38,441 bases of DNA from an uncultured Geobacteraceae bacterium (lineage in GTDB: Bacteria > Desulfobacterota > Desulfuromonadia > Geobacterales > Pseudopelobacteraceae). The notes beneath the pieces are model-generated. The model saw only the letters and a program-made list of their open reading frames with translations. It did no database searches and was not told where the DNA came from. This document shows, piece after piece, positions 22,652 to 32,593 of this stretch. Position 1 is the stretch's first letter. Each line of letters begins with the position of its first letter. The stretch covers positions 1 through 38,441 of the forward strand of contig CAIRBT010000167.1 in the NCBI GenBank assembly GCA_903876875.1, written 5' to 3'. The position numbers and the translations under genes were made by a program.

Positions 22652-22814
22652 GGAGTCTGTCGGAATTAGGGAATCGTCGCGAAAAATTCGGCTGGGCGAG
22701 AGCAGATTTCGACGAATTTGAAGGACAATAGTCGTTCTATTGACCGAAAAAACGGTGAAATATGATCCGTTCAGACGGATTTGCGGCAGATTCCCCCTAA
22801 GTCCGACAGACTCC
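22652..22814. mobile_element. MITE-like element with ~23-bp inverted ends
   Basis: The left end GGAGTCTGTCGGAATTAGGG (22652-22671) matches the inverted right end, whose reverse complement begins GGAGTCTGTCGGACTTAGGG (from 22814), with one mismatch over 20 bases; the match continues to AAT after a 2-base gap. The ~115-base interior has no gene and includes an ACCG/CGGT hairpin. Size and perfect-ended structure suggest a non-autonomous derivative of an insertion sequence. Flanking target duplication is not obvious. Confidence 0.65.
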
Positions 22815-22943
22815 CAGTGGAGGTTGGAATATTCCTCAGCCCTCTCCTGTAGACCGCGTGAAACCACAACGGGTGCATAAGAAGCAAAGGTAACCAAAAT
22901 AATAAACCAACAAGGTCCCTTATAAAGTCCCCGCTCCCCTCGT

Positions 22944-22979
<36 letters not shown>

Positions 22980-23027
22980 GCGGGATGTGCCCCCTAAAAA
23001 ACCACACATCAACAATTACCGACCTTC

Positions 23028-23780
23028 TTACTGTTTTTCCCCGATAAACAAAGCAGCACCGCTTCTATCATCCGTTGTTGTTGCAACAGACACATAATGT
23101 TTACCGGCGTCCAACGTAGTGTAGGCGATACCGGAGAGTTGTCTGGTGGTGGTATCCACGCAACTCTGGGTGAGACTAATGTCAAACAGAGCCGGGTCTG
23201 CCGGTCGTGGCTGGGCACTCCCCACATAATGACACGCCGTCGTATCATCACCAGTCACCCCACCGGTGACCGAATCAATGGTCAGCGTCAGTGTGGTCTC
23301 GACAACCGTAGTGCCGACGGTGTAAGAGCCGTAATTACCGACCCAACTACCGCCAATATCAGCCTGCACAGCGACATTTTCGTATCGGTTGTCATATACC
23401 AGAGGGGAAAAGCTCTTCCCCCCCAGGGAACCGGTAAGAGACGTTTTTTCAATATAGGTTCCTGAACCGGTCACATCGGTAGTTGTTGCAGCTTGCAACT
23501 GGTATTGCCTACCCAACGCCGTGAAACTTTTTGGAACGGCGGCTGTTGCCGCCGCCATCTGAACCCGGGCACAGCTGGCTATCGTATTACTTTGCGCGTC
23601 CTTGAAAACGAACCACCCCTCCCCATTAGCCAGCACGATCCCCTTTGTCAATCCCCCCACATCCTCCCAAAAGCCCCTCAAGGGAGAAGAAATGATGCTA
23701 CTGCCATCTCCATCACCGCACCCCCCCAAAAACAGGCAGGACGCCATCAGTATCACAGCTCTATATACCTGATATTTCAT
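23028..23780 (-). CDS. Lipoprotein of unknown function
   Basis: A 250-residue protein with signal sequence and lipobox LGGC (Cys21), followed by a Gly/Ser/Asp linker. The rest is β-rich, with two GxW-type segments (LRGFWEDVGG and GGSWVGNYGSY) as in small barrel or lipocalin-like surface proteins, and a late Cys pair (ACHYV, QSCVD) that may form a disulfide. No family is recognised. AAGGAGG precedes the start. It lies 37 bases downstream of the giant adhesin in the same direction, so it may be co-transcribed and act at the surface with it. Confidence 0.75.
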   Translation of the reverse strand: MKYQVYRAVILMASCLFLGGCGDGDGSSIISSPLRGFWEDVGGLTKGIVLANGEGWFVFKDAQSNTIASCARVQMAAATAAVPKSFTALGRQYQLQAATTTDVTGSGTYIEKTSLTGSLGGKSFSPLVYDNRYENVAVQADIGGSWVGNYGSYTVGTTVVETTLTLTIDSVTGGVTGDDTTACHYVGSAQPRPADPALFDISLTQSCVDTTTRQLSGIAYTTLDAGKHYVSVATTTDDRSGAALFIGEKQ

Positions 23781-23793
23781 GTGAAACCTCCTT

Positions 23794-23814
23794 ATTATGT
23801 TACAGAGACATAAT
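23794..23814 (-). other. Small hairpin between adhesin and lipoprotein genes
   Basis: ATTATGT/ACATAAT with a 7-base loop. There is no T-run after it on the minus strand, so it is unlikely to terminate the adhesin transcript. It sits just upstream of the lipoprotein ribosome-binding site. Confidence 0.4.
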
Positions 23815-23817
23815 CAT

Positions 23818-26800
23818 TTAAAAGAAAAAGCCGCCCGGCGACGTGACCGGCACTGAACTGACAATTGACAGTGGCTTGGCAGCAAGTGCCCCCTGATTGG
23901 TAATGGAACCGGCACTATGGTCACTATCAAAGGCTCCGCCATCGGCAATGGTAAAGTCAATACGGGTTTTATCCCCCACGGCTTCAATGTGGGTGGCAAG
24001 GTTCTGCCAGACACCGGCACTATTTTGCGTCCAGTACCCGTTGATACCGAGTGAACTATCGACAAACAGACTGAAGTTTTGTGCAATTACGCCGTTGTCA
24101 ACACTGTTCACATTGAAAGAGAGTTCACCAAGCGGCATCTGTATACCGTTCGGCAGAAGTGCCGGTTTATCAAGTTGATGAATGTCGGTCACAACGGCAG
24201 TTCCTGCAGTGGTGGTGTCAACAATGCCTGCCTTTGAATCGGCAACCATGGTGATGTAGGAATGTGCGGCACCGGTATCGATCAAAGGAGTGGTTGTCGC
24301 AAGCAGCGGCACCGAGAGTACGGAAAGCTGCTGATTGTCGGCAACCCCGTCGCCATTACCGTCACCCGCCACCGTCGCACCACCGCCAACGGGAGGCAGT
24401 GATGGCACGTTCGCCTCACTACTGGAGAGAACGCCGGCATTATCAGCGATCATATGGTAGGTTGCGGTGGCCGTACTACCCTGATCATCGGTTACTAGCA
24501 GTGAAAAACCCGGGTCTGCAGAGCCATTTGCGGTAAAAGTTGCCGCAGCCAGAGCCGAGTTAACCTCAGTTGGCACCCCTCTCAGCTGAATCCCGGCTAT
24601 CAACGGGTCGCTATCGGTAAGACCACCGATGGAACCGTTCGAAGCGACAAGCGACACCTTCAGTATACCGTTTTCAGCATCGGCAACGGTGAAATCAGCA
24701 AGCGGTTCAGCTTTGCCGGCGGTAACAAGCGGTGCAACACGTGGCATACCGTTAATAGTCGGTGCCTCATTTGTTCCGGTGATGGCAACCGTCACGGCCT
24801 GATCTGCGTACGCACCATATTGATCAGCAACACGTGCCGTGTAGCTTTGTTCAACGACCTCGCCCCCTTTCAGAGCCTGGGTGGCAGCGAGACTATTATT
24901 CAATGCGTAGTCCCATGCTCCGGTGCTGGAATTGATTGAGATCGAACCGTAGACAGTCGATGGTGCACCAGCAATACTCCAGGTGATGGACGCACCACTA
25001 TCAACATCATCAGCACTCAACTGGCCGCTTACATGGGTCACACCATCCCCACTCCCCACCACTGCTGTCTGTCCGTTCTCCACAATGCCACCTTCGGTCA
25101 CACTGCCCAGAGCCCGTGACGGAACGTTGGTGATGACCGGGGTATCGTTGGTGCCAGTGACATTCACGGTAACACTCCGGGTAGCTGTGGCACCGGCACT
25201 ATCGGTCACGGTGGCCGTAAAAGTATCAGTGGCATTATAATTGATCGGAAGGGCATTGACAGCTGCAGCATTGACCACATACCGGTAGCTACCGTCACTA
25301 TTGATCGTTAGGGCACCGTAACTGCCGGCCCTACTTCCGCTCCAGCGAAGTGTATCCGGCACGTCAACATCGGTAGCCGTGAGTGTACCGGTCCAATTAC
25401 TAAAACGGTCGGCAGCTGCCGTATCGGTAAACGTATGAATAAAGGTACCGGTCGCCACCGGAGCGTTATTGCTGCCGGTTACGGTAATGGTCAGGGTTGA
25501 GGTAAGTGAGTCAGCCAGACCGTCATTGGCCTTGAACCGGGCCGTTACCTCCTGGGTGGCACCGGCCGCCAGATGGTCGTAGGCTCCGTTGGTCGGGTCA
25601 AAACGGTAGCTGCCGTCGGAATTGAAGGTCAGACCGGACGGGGTAGTTCCCACCACGGCATAGGTCAACTGATGGTTGTCGTCAATATCGTTGGCAACCA
25701 CGTTTCCACTGACCGCGCTCCCCCCTTCGGTGGCGGCGGCACTCCCCACCACCGCCACCGGAGCGTCATTGCTGCCGGTTACGGTAATGGTCAGGGTTGC
25801 AGTATTTGAGTTATCATAGCCATCGTTTGCCCTGTATTCCACGGTGACATCTTCTGTCACACCGGCAGCCAGATGGTCATAGGCCGAATTGGCCGGATCG
25901 AAATGGCTGGTTCCGTTGTTGTCCAAGGTGAACCCGGCAGGCACAATCCCCATGGTGCTGTAGGTCAGATGATCTGCCTGATTATAGTCAGGATCACTCC
26001 CGGTCAGCTGTCCGCTGACCACACTCCCCCCTTCGGTAGCCGTGGCAGTATGGTCGGTCACCGTTGGCGGTATATTCACATGAACGGGGTTGATGGTGGT
26101 ACTGGCTCCAAGGCCGCTCTGGCCGTCCACATCCAGTGAGGTCACGGAGACCGTCCGTGGTGACAAATCCGCATGGGTCGCCGTATTGGTGTACTGCACG
26201 GCACGCAGACCAAGCTGGAAGAAGGTGCCATCAAGGCCGTTCACATTGGTGGTATCAAGCATTATCCGGGCCGTTCCACTGCCGGTCACCCTGATACCGA
26301 TACCGGAGAGTGCCGTAACCTGGCTCGGGGTTATAAAGAGGGATTCAGAGGCACCGTCGGGTCGCGTATCTAGCTGTATGGTAACGCTTTTAATATTGCC
26401 ATCCTGATCGATAAGCGCAGCATCGGGCGAAGCGACGGCAACAGCGGTTCCCGCCGGACCGCTCGTACTGTCAACCGGCCCGAAATTTCTCCCCTCCGTA
26501 CCTTCACCATTCAAATCCACCACCGGCGCCCAGATGACGTTCACATTTTTGGTTGCGGTAACACTCTGATTTTCCGCATCATACAGCGTAATCTTAACCG
26601 GCCGGACTCCGGCAGAGGCGTTCGGATTGGCATCACTGTACTGAATGGTGACAAACGCAGCCTGGTAATCAGCCGCACTCCCCGTACCGGTCAGGGTAAG
26701 CGTGGTGGCCCCCACCAGACCGTTTTCACCACTTCCGTTACCACTGAACTGCAGTGACACCGCGCCATTGGCGTACACTCCCCCCGCCAGAGTGGTGGTG

Positions 26801-29800
26801 AGTGTCTCGTACGTGGTGCCAAATGCGTTATCAATGGCCGTGGCAGCGTTCAATTCACAGGTCGCCCTGATCACTTCATCAAGGTGGTCGGTCGTCGCCA
26901 CCCGCAATGCTGTACCATCTCCAAAAAGCGGACTGGCAGCGGAACGTGCTGCGTAGACAAGATTTCCATCAACCCCGTTTACCGCTCCGTTCAGATCAAG
27001 CACCGGCAGATCCGCAGCACCGTTGACGGTGACCTCCAGATAGCTCGATGAGGTTGCCCCGTGGTTATCGGCGACGGTATAATTCACCCTGGTGGTGGCA
27101 CTTTCTCCCGGCGCAAGGCAGTTGAAAGCCGTGCCGGGATCGAAGCGATAGGAACCATCCTGATTAACGACAAAGGTGCCACCGCCACTTCCTGATACCA
27201 CCTGACCGACGAAAGCAGTGGCACCGGCTACGGCACTCACCGTATGGGTATCAGTCGTATCGATATCGGTATCATTGACAAGCACGCCCGAACCGGCCGA
27301 AACGGTAAAAGCGGCCTTTTCGGCGGTAACTCCTGAATCGGCACCGGCAACCGGCTCATGGTTTTTTCCGGTAACCGTGATGGTAAGCGTACTGCTCGAA
27401 GTGGCACCGCTGTTGTCCGAGTTGGTGTAGGTTACGCTGGTATCCTGATGGCTACCCAGCGGGAGATCGAGGAATGATGTCCCGGGATCAAAACTATAGG
27501 AGCCATCGGCACGAATGGTAAAATCACCACCATGACTTCCGGCAACTCGGCTCCCCACCGAAGAAGCCTCACCGTTCACCGCACTCACCGTATGGGTATC
27601 AAGATGATCAACATCGGTATCGTTGTGAAGCACACCGGCCGCTGCTGCACTATCCAGGAGCACATTGGCCGGAGTAGTACCGGTATCCGCCACTGCCACG
27701 GCAGGATCATTGGTCGGAATCACCTGAATGGTAGTACTGGCCCCTACCCCGCTGATGCCCGCAGTATCGACGATGGTGACGTTGATGGTACGATCGGCAG
27801 AGTTTGGGTCCTGGGAGCTGTTGGTATAGAGAACCCCCCTGAGTCCGACCTGAAATTGGGTAACGTCACGGCCGGCCGGATCATTGGACGTAATGGTAAT
27901 AACATGGTCATTTGTGATCTGAACCGTGAACCCTTTTTGATTCAGAAATGCCTCAGCGGCCGATGAAAGTGACAAATGTTCCTGATTACCATCCAGAGGA
28001 TTGGCAAGGGCAATGGTAAGACTCCTCACCATCCCCCCCTCGTCGGTGATGGAGGCATCCGGGGTAGAGATGGCAACAGTCCCGCCATCCTCGGTGAACG
28101 TCGTAGTATAGGTGCGGTCGGTCCAGCTGCCATGGTTGCCGTTCAAGTCAACAACCGGGGTCCAGGGGATCTGGATGGTGGTGGTGGCAGATGTGGCAAG
28201 GCGATTTGCAAATGCCCCGCCAACAGTTACCGCGCCATCGGTAACCGAGACGGTGACGGTCCGATCTCCCGCAAAAGCGTTGGGATTACCATCGTAGTAG
28301 TATACCGATTGCAATGCTGACTGGTAGTCAGCCCACGTACCGGTCCCACTGATGGTAACCGTGGTGGAGCCGTTGCCACTGATCGTAAGGGGGCCAAGAC
28401 TCCCGGAATAGTTGGTGATAGCCGTTCCACCCACACCGGTCTGAGCCGTCAGGGTCTCGTAAATAGTACCAAATGCGTTATCCTGTGCCCCCGTGTTGAT
28501 AGCGATTACCGCCTGAGTAATGGTGTCACGCTGGGGAGCGAGTGCACCGGCTTTATCCGGGTCGGTGATCAGAATGTCACTCCCCACCACGGCAACCTCC
28601 GTACCCCGTGGACGGAAGGTTGTCGTAATGCCGGTACCGTTGATTGCCGCACTCAGGTCCAGGACCGGGGCATCATTCAAGTCGGTAACCGTCACCGACA
28701 CACTATCGCTGACGGTGGAGAACGCGGTAGTTCCCCCTACGCTGGCAACAGTGACTCTGCTGCCGGCACTGCCGGTAGCCTGATCCCACGCATAGTAGGA
28801 AAAATTGGCCGTTTGGCCGTTCACTGTATCGCCAGCAAAACGGACTTTATCGCTGTCACGCAGGAGAAGTGCCGCACCGGAACTCACAGTACCAACGTCA
28901 CTCCAGGTCGAGCCATTGTCAGTGGAATACTGCCACTTCCCACCGTCGGCGGGGCCATTTACCGTGGTAGCATAAACAGCGATTCCTTGGCCGGTACCAT
29001 TATTTGAACTGTTCACACCGGTGTCTGCATCGCTCATTGAAGCGCGTAGTGATGCCACCGTCTGCCCACTGTTGTTAGCGTCAGTGACAATTTCTTCTGT
29101 CTGATTCGGCATGTTGTGCCCCGTGCCGGAAGTCAAAACCGGTGCATCATTTACCGGAGTGACTGAAAAAGCGACACTGTTTGGCGTCGAATCGGCATCA
29201 ACACCTCCATTACTTGTGCCGCCGTTATCCCGCACCTGGAAAGTAAAGCTCGTGTACCCTGCCCCATTGGCATTCAATGCCGGGGTGAACGTCAGCTTGC
29301 CCGCCGTAATGTCAGCCGTGGTTACCTCATAACCGGCCGCAATCTCTGTCGCAGTGATTGCCGTCCCGGCATACTTCAGCACTCCGGCAGCGGGCAGGGT
29401 CGTAATTTTGACGGCAGCCAGCGTATTGGCAGGCAGATCTTGCGGGTCGGTAAAGCTGAAATCTCCGGTGGTCAATGTACAAGTTGCATCTTCAAGTAGT
29501 GTGATGGCAATATCAACACCGGCAGGAGCGTCATCAACGGAGGTAACCGCTACCGGCACCTGTACCGCAGCGGTGGTCGATTCTGCTCCCTGGTTATCCA
29601 GAGCGGTCACGCTGAACCCATTAATCGATGCACCATTAACATTGGCTGCCGGTGTCCAGTAGGCGATATGACTCCCATCAATGAGTTTATTACTATTTGC
29701 ATTCCAGGCGGTGGCAGTGGCACTGCTGGTGCCAATCCGCAGCGTGCCGCTGGTGACCCCTTTGACAATATATCCGGTGACAGTGCCGGGTGACGTATCG

Positions 29801-32319
29801 GCTTCGTTCCCCTGGGCCGTGAGGTCAGCAAAGGTAATGGCTTTTTCCGTATCCTCCACTGCAGTGGCAACCACCCCGACAAAACTGGTCAGTGTGGGGG
29901 GGACGTTGACCGCCGTAACATTGAGGCTGGTAGAGCTGTTACTTACCGTGCCGCCGATCAGGCCGTCGTTGAGAGTCACGGTAAAGGATGGGTAGAAATG
30001 AGAGTTCAGGGATACATACCCGATTGCCGGCTGGAATACCAGCGTCCGCAGGGCGGCCTGCATTGTTGCCGGGTCCGTTGCCGTATGGGTATAACTACCA
30101 CTGCCCCCATCTACGAACCCTGCTGCGGTCAGGGAGTCAGCCGTAAATGCCCCCTTTGCCGCCGTATCCAACAGCACGGTGGCGGTCATGGTGGTACCAA
30201 AATCCACATCGGCCACGGTCATGGTTGAAAAGGGAGCAATGGTAGCGGTATCGTTCACCGCCTGATTTGACGCGACCCCGCCGATGGTCGGTGCGTTATT
30301 GACCGACGTGGCCACCACGGTTGTCGTGCTGTCGGCAAATGAAAATGGCGACATGGCACTGTTGGTAAGACTGATCGTGAATGTCGTGGTCTCGGTAAGC
30401 CCCGGCGTAATCCGATTGGCGGTGGGGGTAAACACCAGACCGCGGAGAGCGGACTGGACTTGTGCTGCAGTACCGGAATAGCCATAGCTGTCATCCGGGT
30501 TATGGATAAAACCACTCAGTGTGGTAAAGCTCCCTTTGGCCGCAGCATCAAGTGACACCGTCACCGATTGAAGCTGCGCCAAATCGGCATCGGTGAACGT
30601 CACACTGGAAAAGGGGGTCGCGGTAGCAGTATCATTAATGGATGTGGTGGTTGTCGTCCCCCCGAGTGCGAACGGGTCATCGACCGAGGTAGAAATCACC
30701 GATACCGTTGAGTCACGTGCCGTTACATAGCCGTCATTGGCTGAAACGGTGAACGTGGTGGTTTCGGTAAGCCCCGGATTCACACGATTTGCCGTCGGTG
30801 TAAACAGCAGGCTATGAATCGCTGTCGTGGCCGCCGATGCCGTTCCGCTGAATGAGTAGGTCCCCGTTGCGGGATTGTACGAACCACCCCCTAGGTTTGA
30901 CAATGAGCCCTTGGCCGCCGCATCGAGAGTTATGGTAACCGCTTGTATCTGTGCCGCACCGGAGTCGGCAATGGTCACACCGGCAAACGGCGTCGCGGTA
31001 TCCGGCGTTGTTGTTCCGTCATAAATTGCATAGGTCGAGTTGCTAACGTTTATCGTCGGTGCATCGTTCATGACAAGATTCATTGTCTTGTCAATTTCAG
31101 CAATACCATCCCAGACACGAACCTGCACGGTATCCGTACCGCTATAGTCAGTGGATGGAATGAACGTATATGTTGTATTTGCCGGTATAATATCGGTTCC
31201 TGCGGCAATGGTATGCCCGGGATCGTCACTGAGCGAATTGATGGCAACGCCATTAATGTAGAGCGTGCCATGTGTTGGTAACGTCATGAGTGACCATTTA
31301 ACTATTTTTCCATAGTTTTGGTCTGTAACATGAAGATGGGGTACCAGCTCGAACGATGCGGCATTAATTGGCACCGAGATGGTCTCCGTTGAGCCGGTGG
31401 TAAACAGTGGTACATAAATTGTCGTACTTACAAAGTCGGTAATAAAATTGTTTTGATAATTCGCATCTGAAACGCGGAAACTATCAATTCGAATATGACT
31501 TCCGGGTGCCGCATTCAGCGTCGTCGGATACCACGTCCCGCCAGAGTTATAATATACACTAAAGACATTCGAACCGCCTCCAGATACCCCGTTTACCCCG
31601 TACCCGAAACCATTGGTTAATGAGTACGTACCTGACAACTGCATTATTTGTGGAGATGCTGTGTCATTTGCATAGTAATAGCCATCCCACATCCATTTGA
31701 CAGTACCACCGTTCCCATCGGCCGTAACGTTCCACGAATTGGTAAAGGAAGCGTACACACTACCGTTGGGATAAATGGTGTAGAAAAAATTTTCTCCACC
31801 ATTTTCCGACCACCCGGTAACATACAGGTCATGTTGGTACTGAGCGAGTGCTTCCGGGGAAAGGGGCATCACCGCCTCTATCGGGCCGGTACTGTATTCC
31901 AGATTCCAGTTACCATCCTTGCCGGTGATATCCGTCGAAGCCGCCACATCGGCTCCGGTCAGACGTGCCAACTGGTTGACAAAGGGCACCCCCTGCTCCC
32001 CCGCCGCCACATTGCAGCCATAGAGTAACAGGTCGCCATTTGTCGTCAGGTGACTCCCCAATTCGGCCAACTGGCTCTGATACTGGCCAAGATCGGCATT
32101 CGTGAGGATTGTGGTGCCAAGCTGCACCATGCCGCTTGCTCCATGGCCGAGAATATGAATGGCATCGATATCACGCTGACCTGCCAGGGCATCCAGCACC
32201 TGGCTGAGACCATCTTTTTGACTATCAATCAGTACAACCTGGTTGTCACCGGGGATGGACGAAAGTAAACTTTGATAATCGGTAAGAGCAGAGTCTACAA
32301 AAACGACTGATTTTGACAT
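23818..32319 (-). CDS. Giant surface adhesin: DUF4347, cadherin-like/VCBS repeats, choice-of-anchor-U-like end
   Basis: About 2,833 residues from the ATG at 32319, chosen for the GGAGGA site 5 bases upstream (a longer frame from 32352 adds 11 residues). Residues ~3-165 are a DUF4347 domain (VVFVDSALTDYQ…HILGHGASGMVQLG…LLLYGCNVAAGEQG), common at the start of very large exported proteins. Then follow many ~90-130-residue cadherin-like and VCBS units with NDAPV linkers (for example VTGSNDAPVA) and Asp-rich Ca-binding loops. The last ~200 residues resemble a choice-of-anchor U domain, ending in a short hydrophobic GGFFF. There is no classical Sec signal, so type I-like export is plausible. No transporter gene is adjacent. 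Likely role: cell-surface attachment or biofilm. Confidence 0.88.
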   Translation of the reverse strand: MSKSVVFVDSALTDYQSLLSSIPGDNQVVLIDSQKDGLSQVLDALAGQRDIDAIHILGHGASGMVQLGTTILTNADLGQYQSQLAELGSHLTTNGDLLLYGCNVAAGEQGVPFVNQLARLTGADVAASTDITGKDGNWNLEYSTGPIEAVMPLSPEALAQYQHDLYVTGWSENGGENFFYTIYPNGSVYASFTNSWNVTADGNGGTVKWMWDGYYYANDTASPQIMQLSGTYSLTNGFGYGVNGVSGGGSNVFSVYYNSGGTWYPTTLNAAPGSHIRIDSFRVSDANYQNNFITDFVSTTIYVPLFTTGSTETISVPINAASFELVPHLHVTDQNYGKIVKWSLMTLPTHGTLYINGVAINSLSDDPGHTIAAGTDIIPANTTYTFIPSTDYSGTDTVQVRVWDGIAEIDKTMNLVMNDAPTINVSNSTYAIYDGTTTPDTATPFAGVTIADSGAAQIQAVTITLDAAAKGSLSNLGGGSYNPATGTYSFSGTASAATTAIHSLLFTPTANRVNPGLTETTTFTVSANDGYVTARDSTVSVISTSVDDPFALGGTTTTTSINDTATATPFSSVTFTDADLAQLQSVTVSLDAAAKGSFTTLSGFIHNPDDSYGYSGTAAQVQSALRGLVFTPTANRITPGLTETTTFTISLTNSAMSPFSFADSTTTVVATSVNNAPTIGGVASNQAVNDTATIAPFSTMTVADVDFGTTMTATVLLDTAAKGAFTADSLTAAGFVDGGSGSYTHTATDPATMQAALRTLVFQPAIGYVSLNSHFYPSFTVTLNDGLIGGTVSNSSTSLNVTAVNVPPTLTSFVGVVATAVEDTEKAITFADLTAQGNEADTSPGTVTGYIVKGVTSGTLRIGTSSATATAWNANSNKLIDGSHIAYWTPAANVNGASINGFSVTALDNQGAESTTAAVQVPVAVTSVDDAPAGVDIAITLLEDATCTLTTGDFSFTDPQDLPANTLAAVKITTLPAAGVLKYAGTAITATEIAAGYEVTTADITAGKLTFTPALNANGAGYTSFTFQVRDNGGTSNGGVDADSTPNSVAFSVTPVNDAPVLTSGTGHNMPNQTEEIVTDANNSGQTVASLRASMSDADTGVNSSNNGTGQGIAVYATTVNGPADGGKWQYSTDNGSTWSDVGTVSSGAALLLRDSDKVRFAGDTVNGQTANFSYYAWDQATGSAGSRVTVASVGGTTAFSTVSDSVSVTVTDLNDAPVLDLSAAINGTGITTTFRPRGTEVAVVGSDILITDPDKAGALAPQRDTITQAVIAINTGAQDNAFGTIYETLTAQTGVGGTAITNYSGSLGPLTISGNGSTTVTISGTGTWADYQSALQSVYYYDGNPNAFAGDRTVTVSVTDGAVTVGGAFANRLATSATTTIQIPWTPVVDLNGNHGSWTDRTYTTTFTEDGGTVAISTPDASITDEGGMVRSLTIALANPLDGNQEHLSLSSAAEAFLNQKGFTVQITNDHVITITSNDPAGRDVTQFQVGLRGVLYTNSSQDPNSADRTINVTIVDTAGISGVGASTTIQVIPTNDPAVAVADTGTTPANVLLDSAAAAGVLHNDTDVDHLDTHTVSAVNGEASSVGSRVAGSHGGDFTIRADGSYSFDPGTSFLDLPLGSHQDTSVTYTNSDNSGATSSSTLTITVTGKNHEPVAGADSGVTAEKAAFTVSAGSGVLVNDTDIDTTDTHTVSAVAGATAFVGQVVSGSGGGTFVVNQDGSYRFDPGTAFNCLAPGESATTRVNYTVADNHGATSSSYLEVTVNGAADLPVLDLNGAVNGVDGNLVYAARSAASPLFGDGTALRVATTDHLDEVIRATCELNAATAIDNAFGTTYETLTTTLAGGVYANGAVSLQFSGNGSGENGLVGATTLTLTGTGSAADYQAAFVTIQYSDANPNASAGVRPVKITLYDAENQSVTATKNVNVIWAPVVDLNGEGTEGRNFGPVDSTSGPAGTAVAVASPDAALIDQDGNIKSVTIQLDTRPDGASESLFITPSQVTALSGIGIRVTGSGTARIMLDTTNVNGLDGTFFQLGLRAVQYTNTATHADLSPRTVSVTSLDVDGQSGLGASTTINPVHVNIPPTVTDHTATATEGGSVVSGQLTGSDPDYNQADHLTYSTMGIVPAGFTLDNNGTSHFDPANSAYDHLAAGVTEDVTVEYRANDGYDNSNTATLTITVTGSNDAPVAVVGSAAATEGGSAVSGNVVANDIDDNHQLTYAVVGTTPSGLTFNSDGSYRFDPTNGAYDHLAAGATQEVTARFKANDGLADSLTSTLTITVTGSNNAPVATGTFIHTFTDTAAADRFSNWTGTLTATDVDVPDTLRWSGSRAGSYGALTINSDGSYRYVVNAAAVNALPINYNATDTFTATVTDSAGATATRSVTVNVTGTNDTPVITNVPSRALGSVTEGGIVENGQTAVVGSGDGVTHVSGQLSADDVDSGASITWSIAGAPSTVYGSISINSSTGAWDYALNNSLAATQALKGGEVVEQSYTARVADQYGAYADQAVTVAITGTNEAPTINGMPRVAPLVTAGKAEPLADFTVADAENGILKVSLVASNGSIGGLTDSDPLIAGIQLRGVPTEVNSALAAATFTANGSADPGFSLLVTDDQGSTATATYHMIADNAGVLSSSEANVPSLPPVGGGATVAGDGNGDGVADNQQLSVLSVPLLATTTPLIDTGAAHSYITMVADSKAGIVDTTTAGTAVVTDIHQLDKPALLPNGIQMPLGELSFNVNSVDNGVIAQNFSLFVDSSLGINGYWTQNSAGVWQNLATHIEAVGDKTRIDFTIADGGAFDSDHSAGSITNQGALAAKPLSIVSSVPVTSPGGFFF

Positions 32320-32383
32320 GGCGTTCCTCCGGAAGGGTCTCTGAAATGGCAAGTAATGCCGTATTCAATAAAAATCGGGGGTG

Positions 32384-32492
32384 AGTATACACCAAGTAGA
32401 GAATGAAACGAGGGGTACTATTCTACGATATTATGACTAAATTCTACGACTTTAGGTTTCACTCTTGCATCGCGCATTAAATTGCGTAGAAT
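32384..32492. promoter_or_regulatory. AraC-type operator and adhesin promoter in the divergent intergenic region
   Basis: ATTCTACGA occurs twice in direct orientation, at 32420-32428 and 32441-32449, exactly 21 bp apart (two helical turns). A third copy, ATTCTACGC, lies inverted at 32484-32492. On the minus strand a TATACT -10 (32389-32384) lies 17 bases from a poor -35 (32412-32407), and the direct repeats begin 7 bases beyond it. This is the classic layout for activation by an AraC-family protein, encoded divergently at 32594. Confidence 0.75.
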
Positions 32493-32593
32493 AAATAAAG
32501 CTAATCGTACTAAGCTTAATTTTTGGCAACTCATGCCTGCATATCAGTCCCCCTGGCATACAGGTAACTCTTAATTCCCAAGGATCTGGTGCC

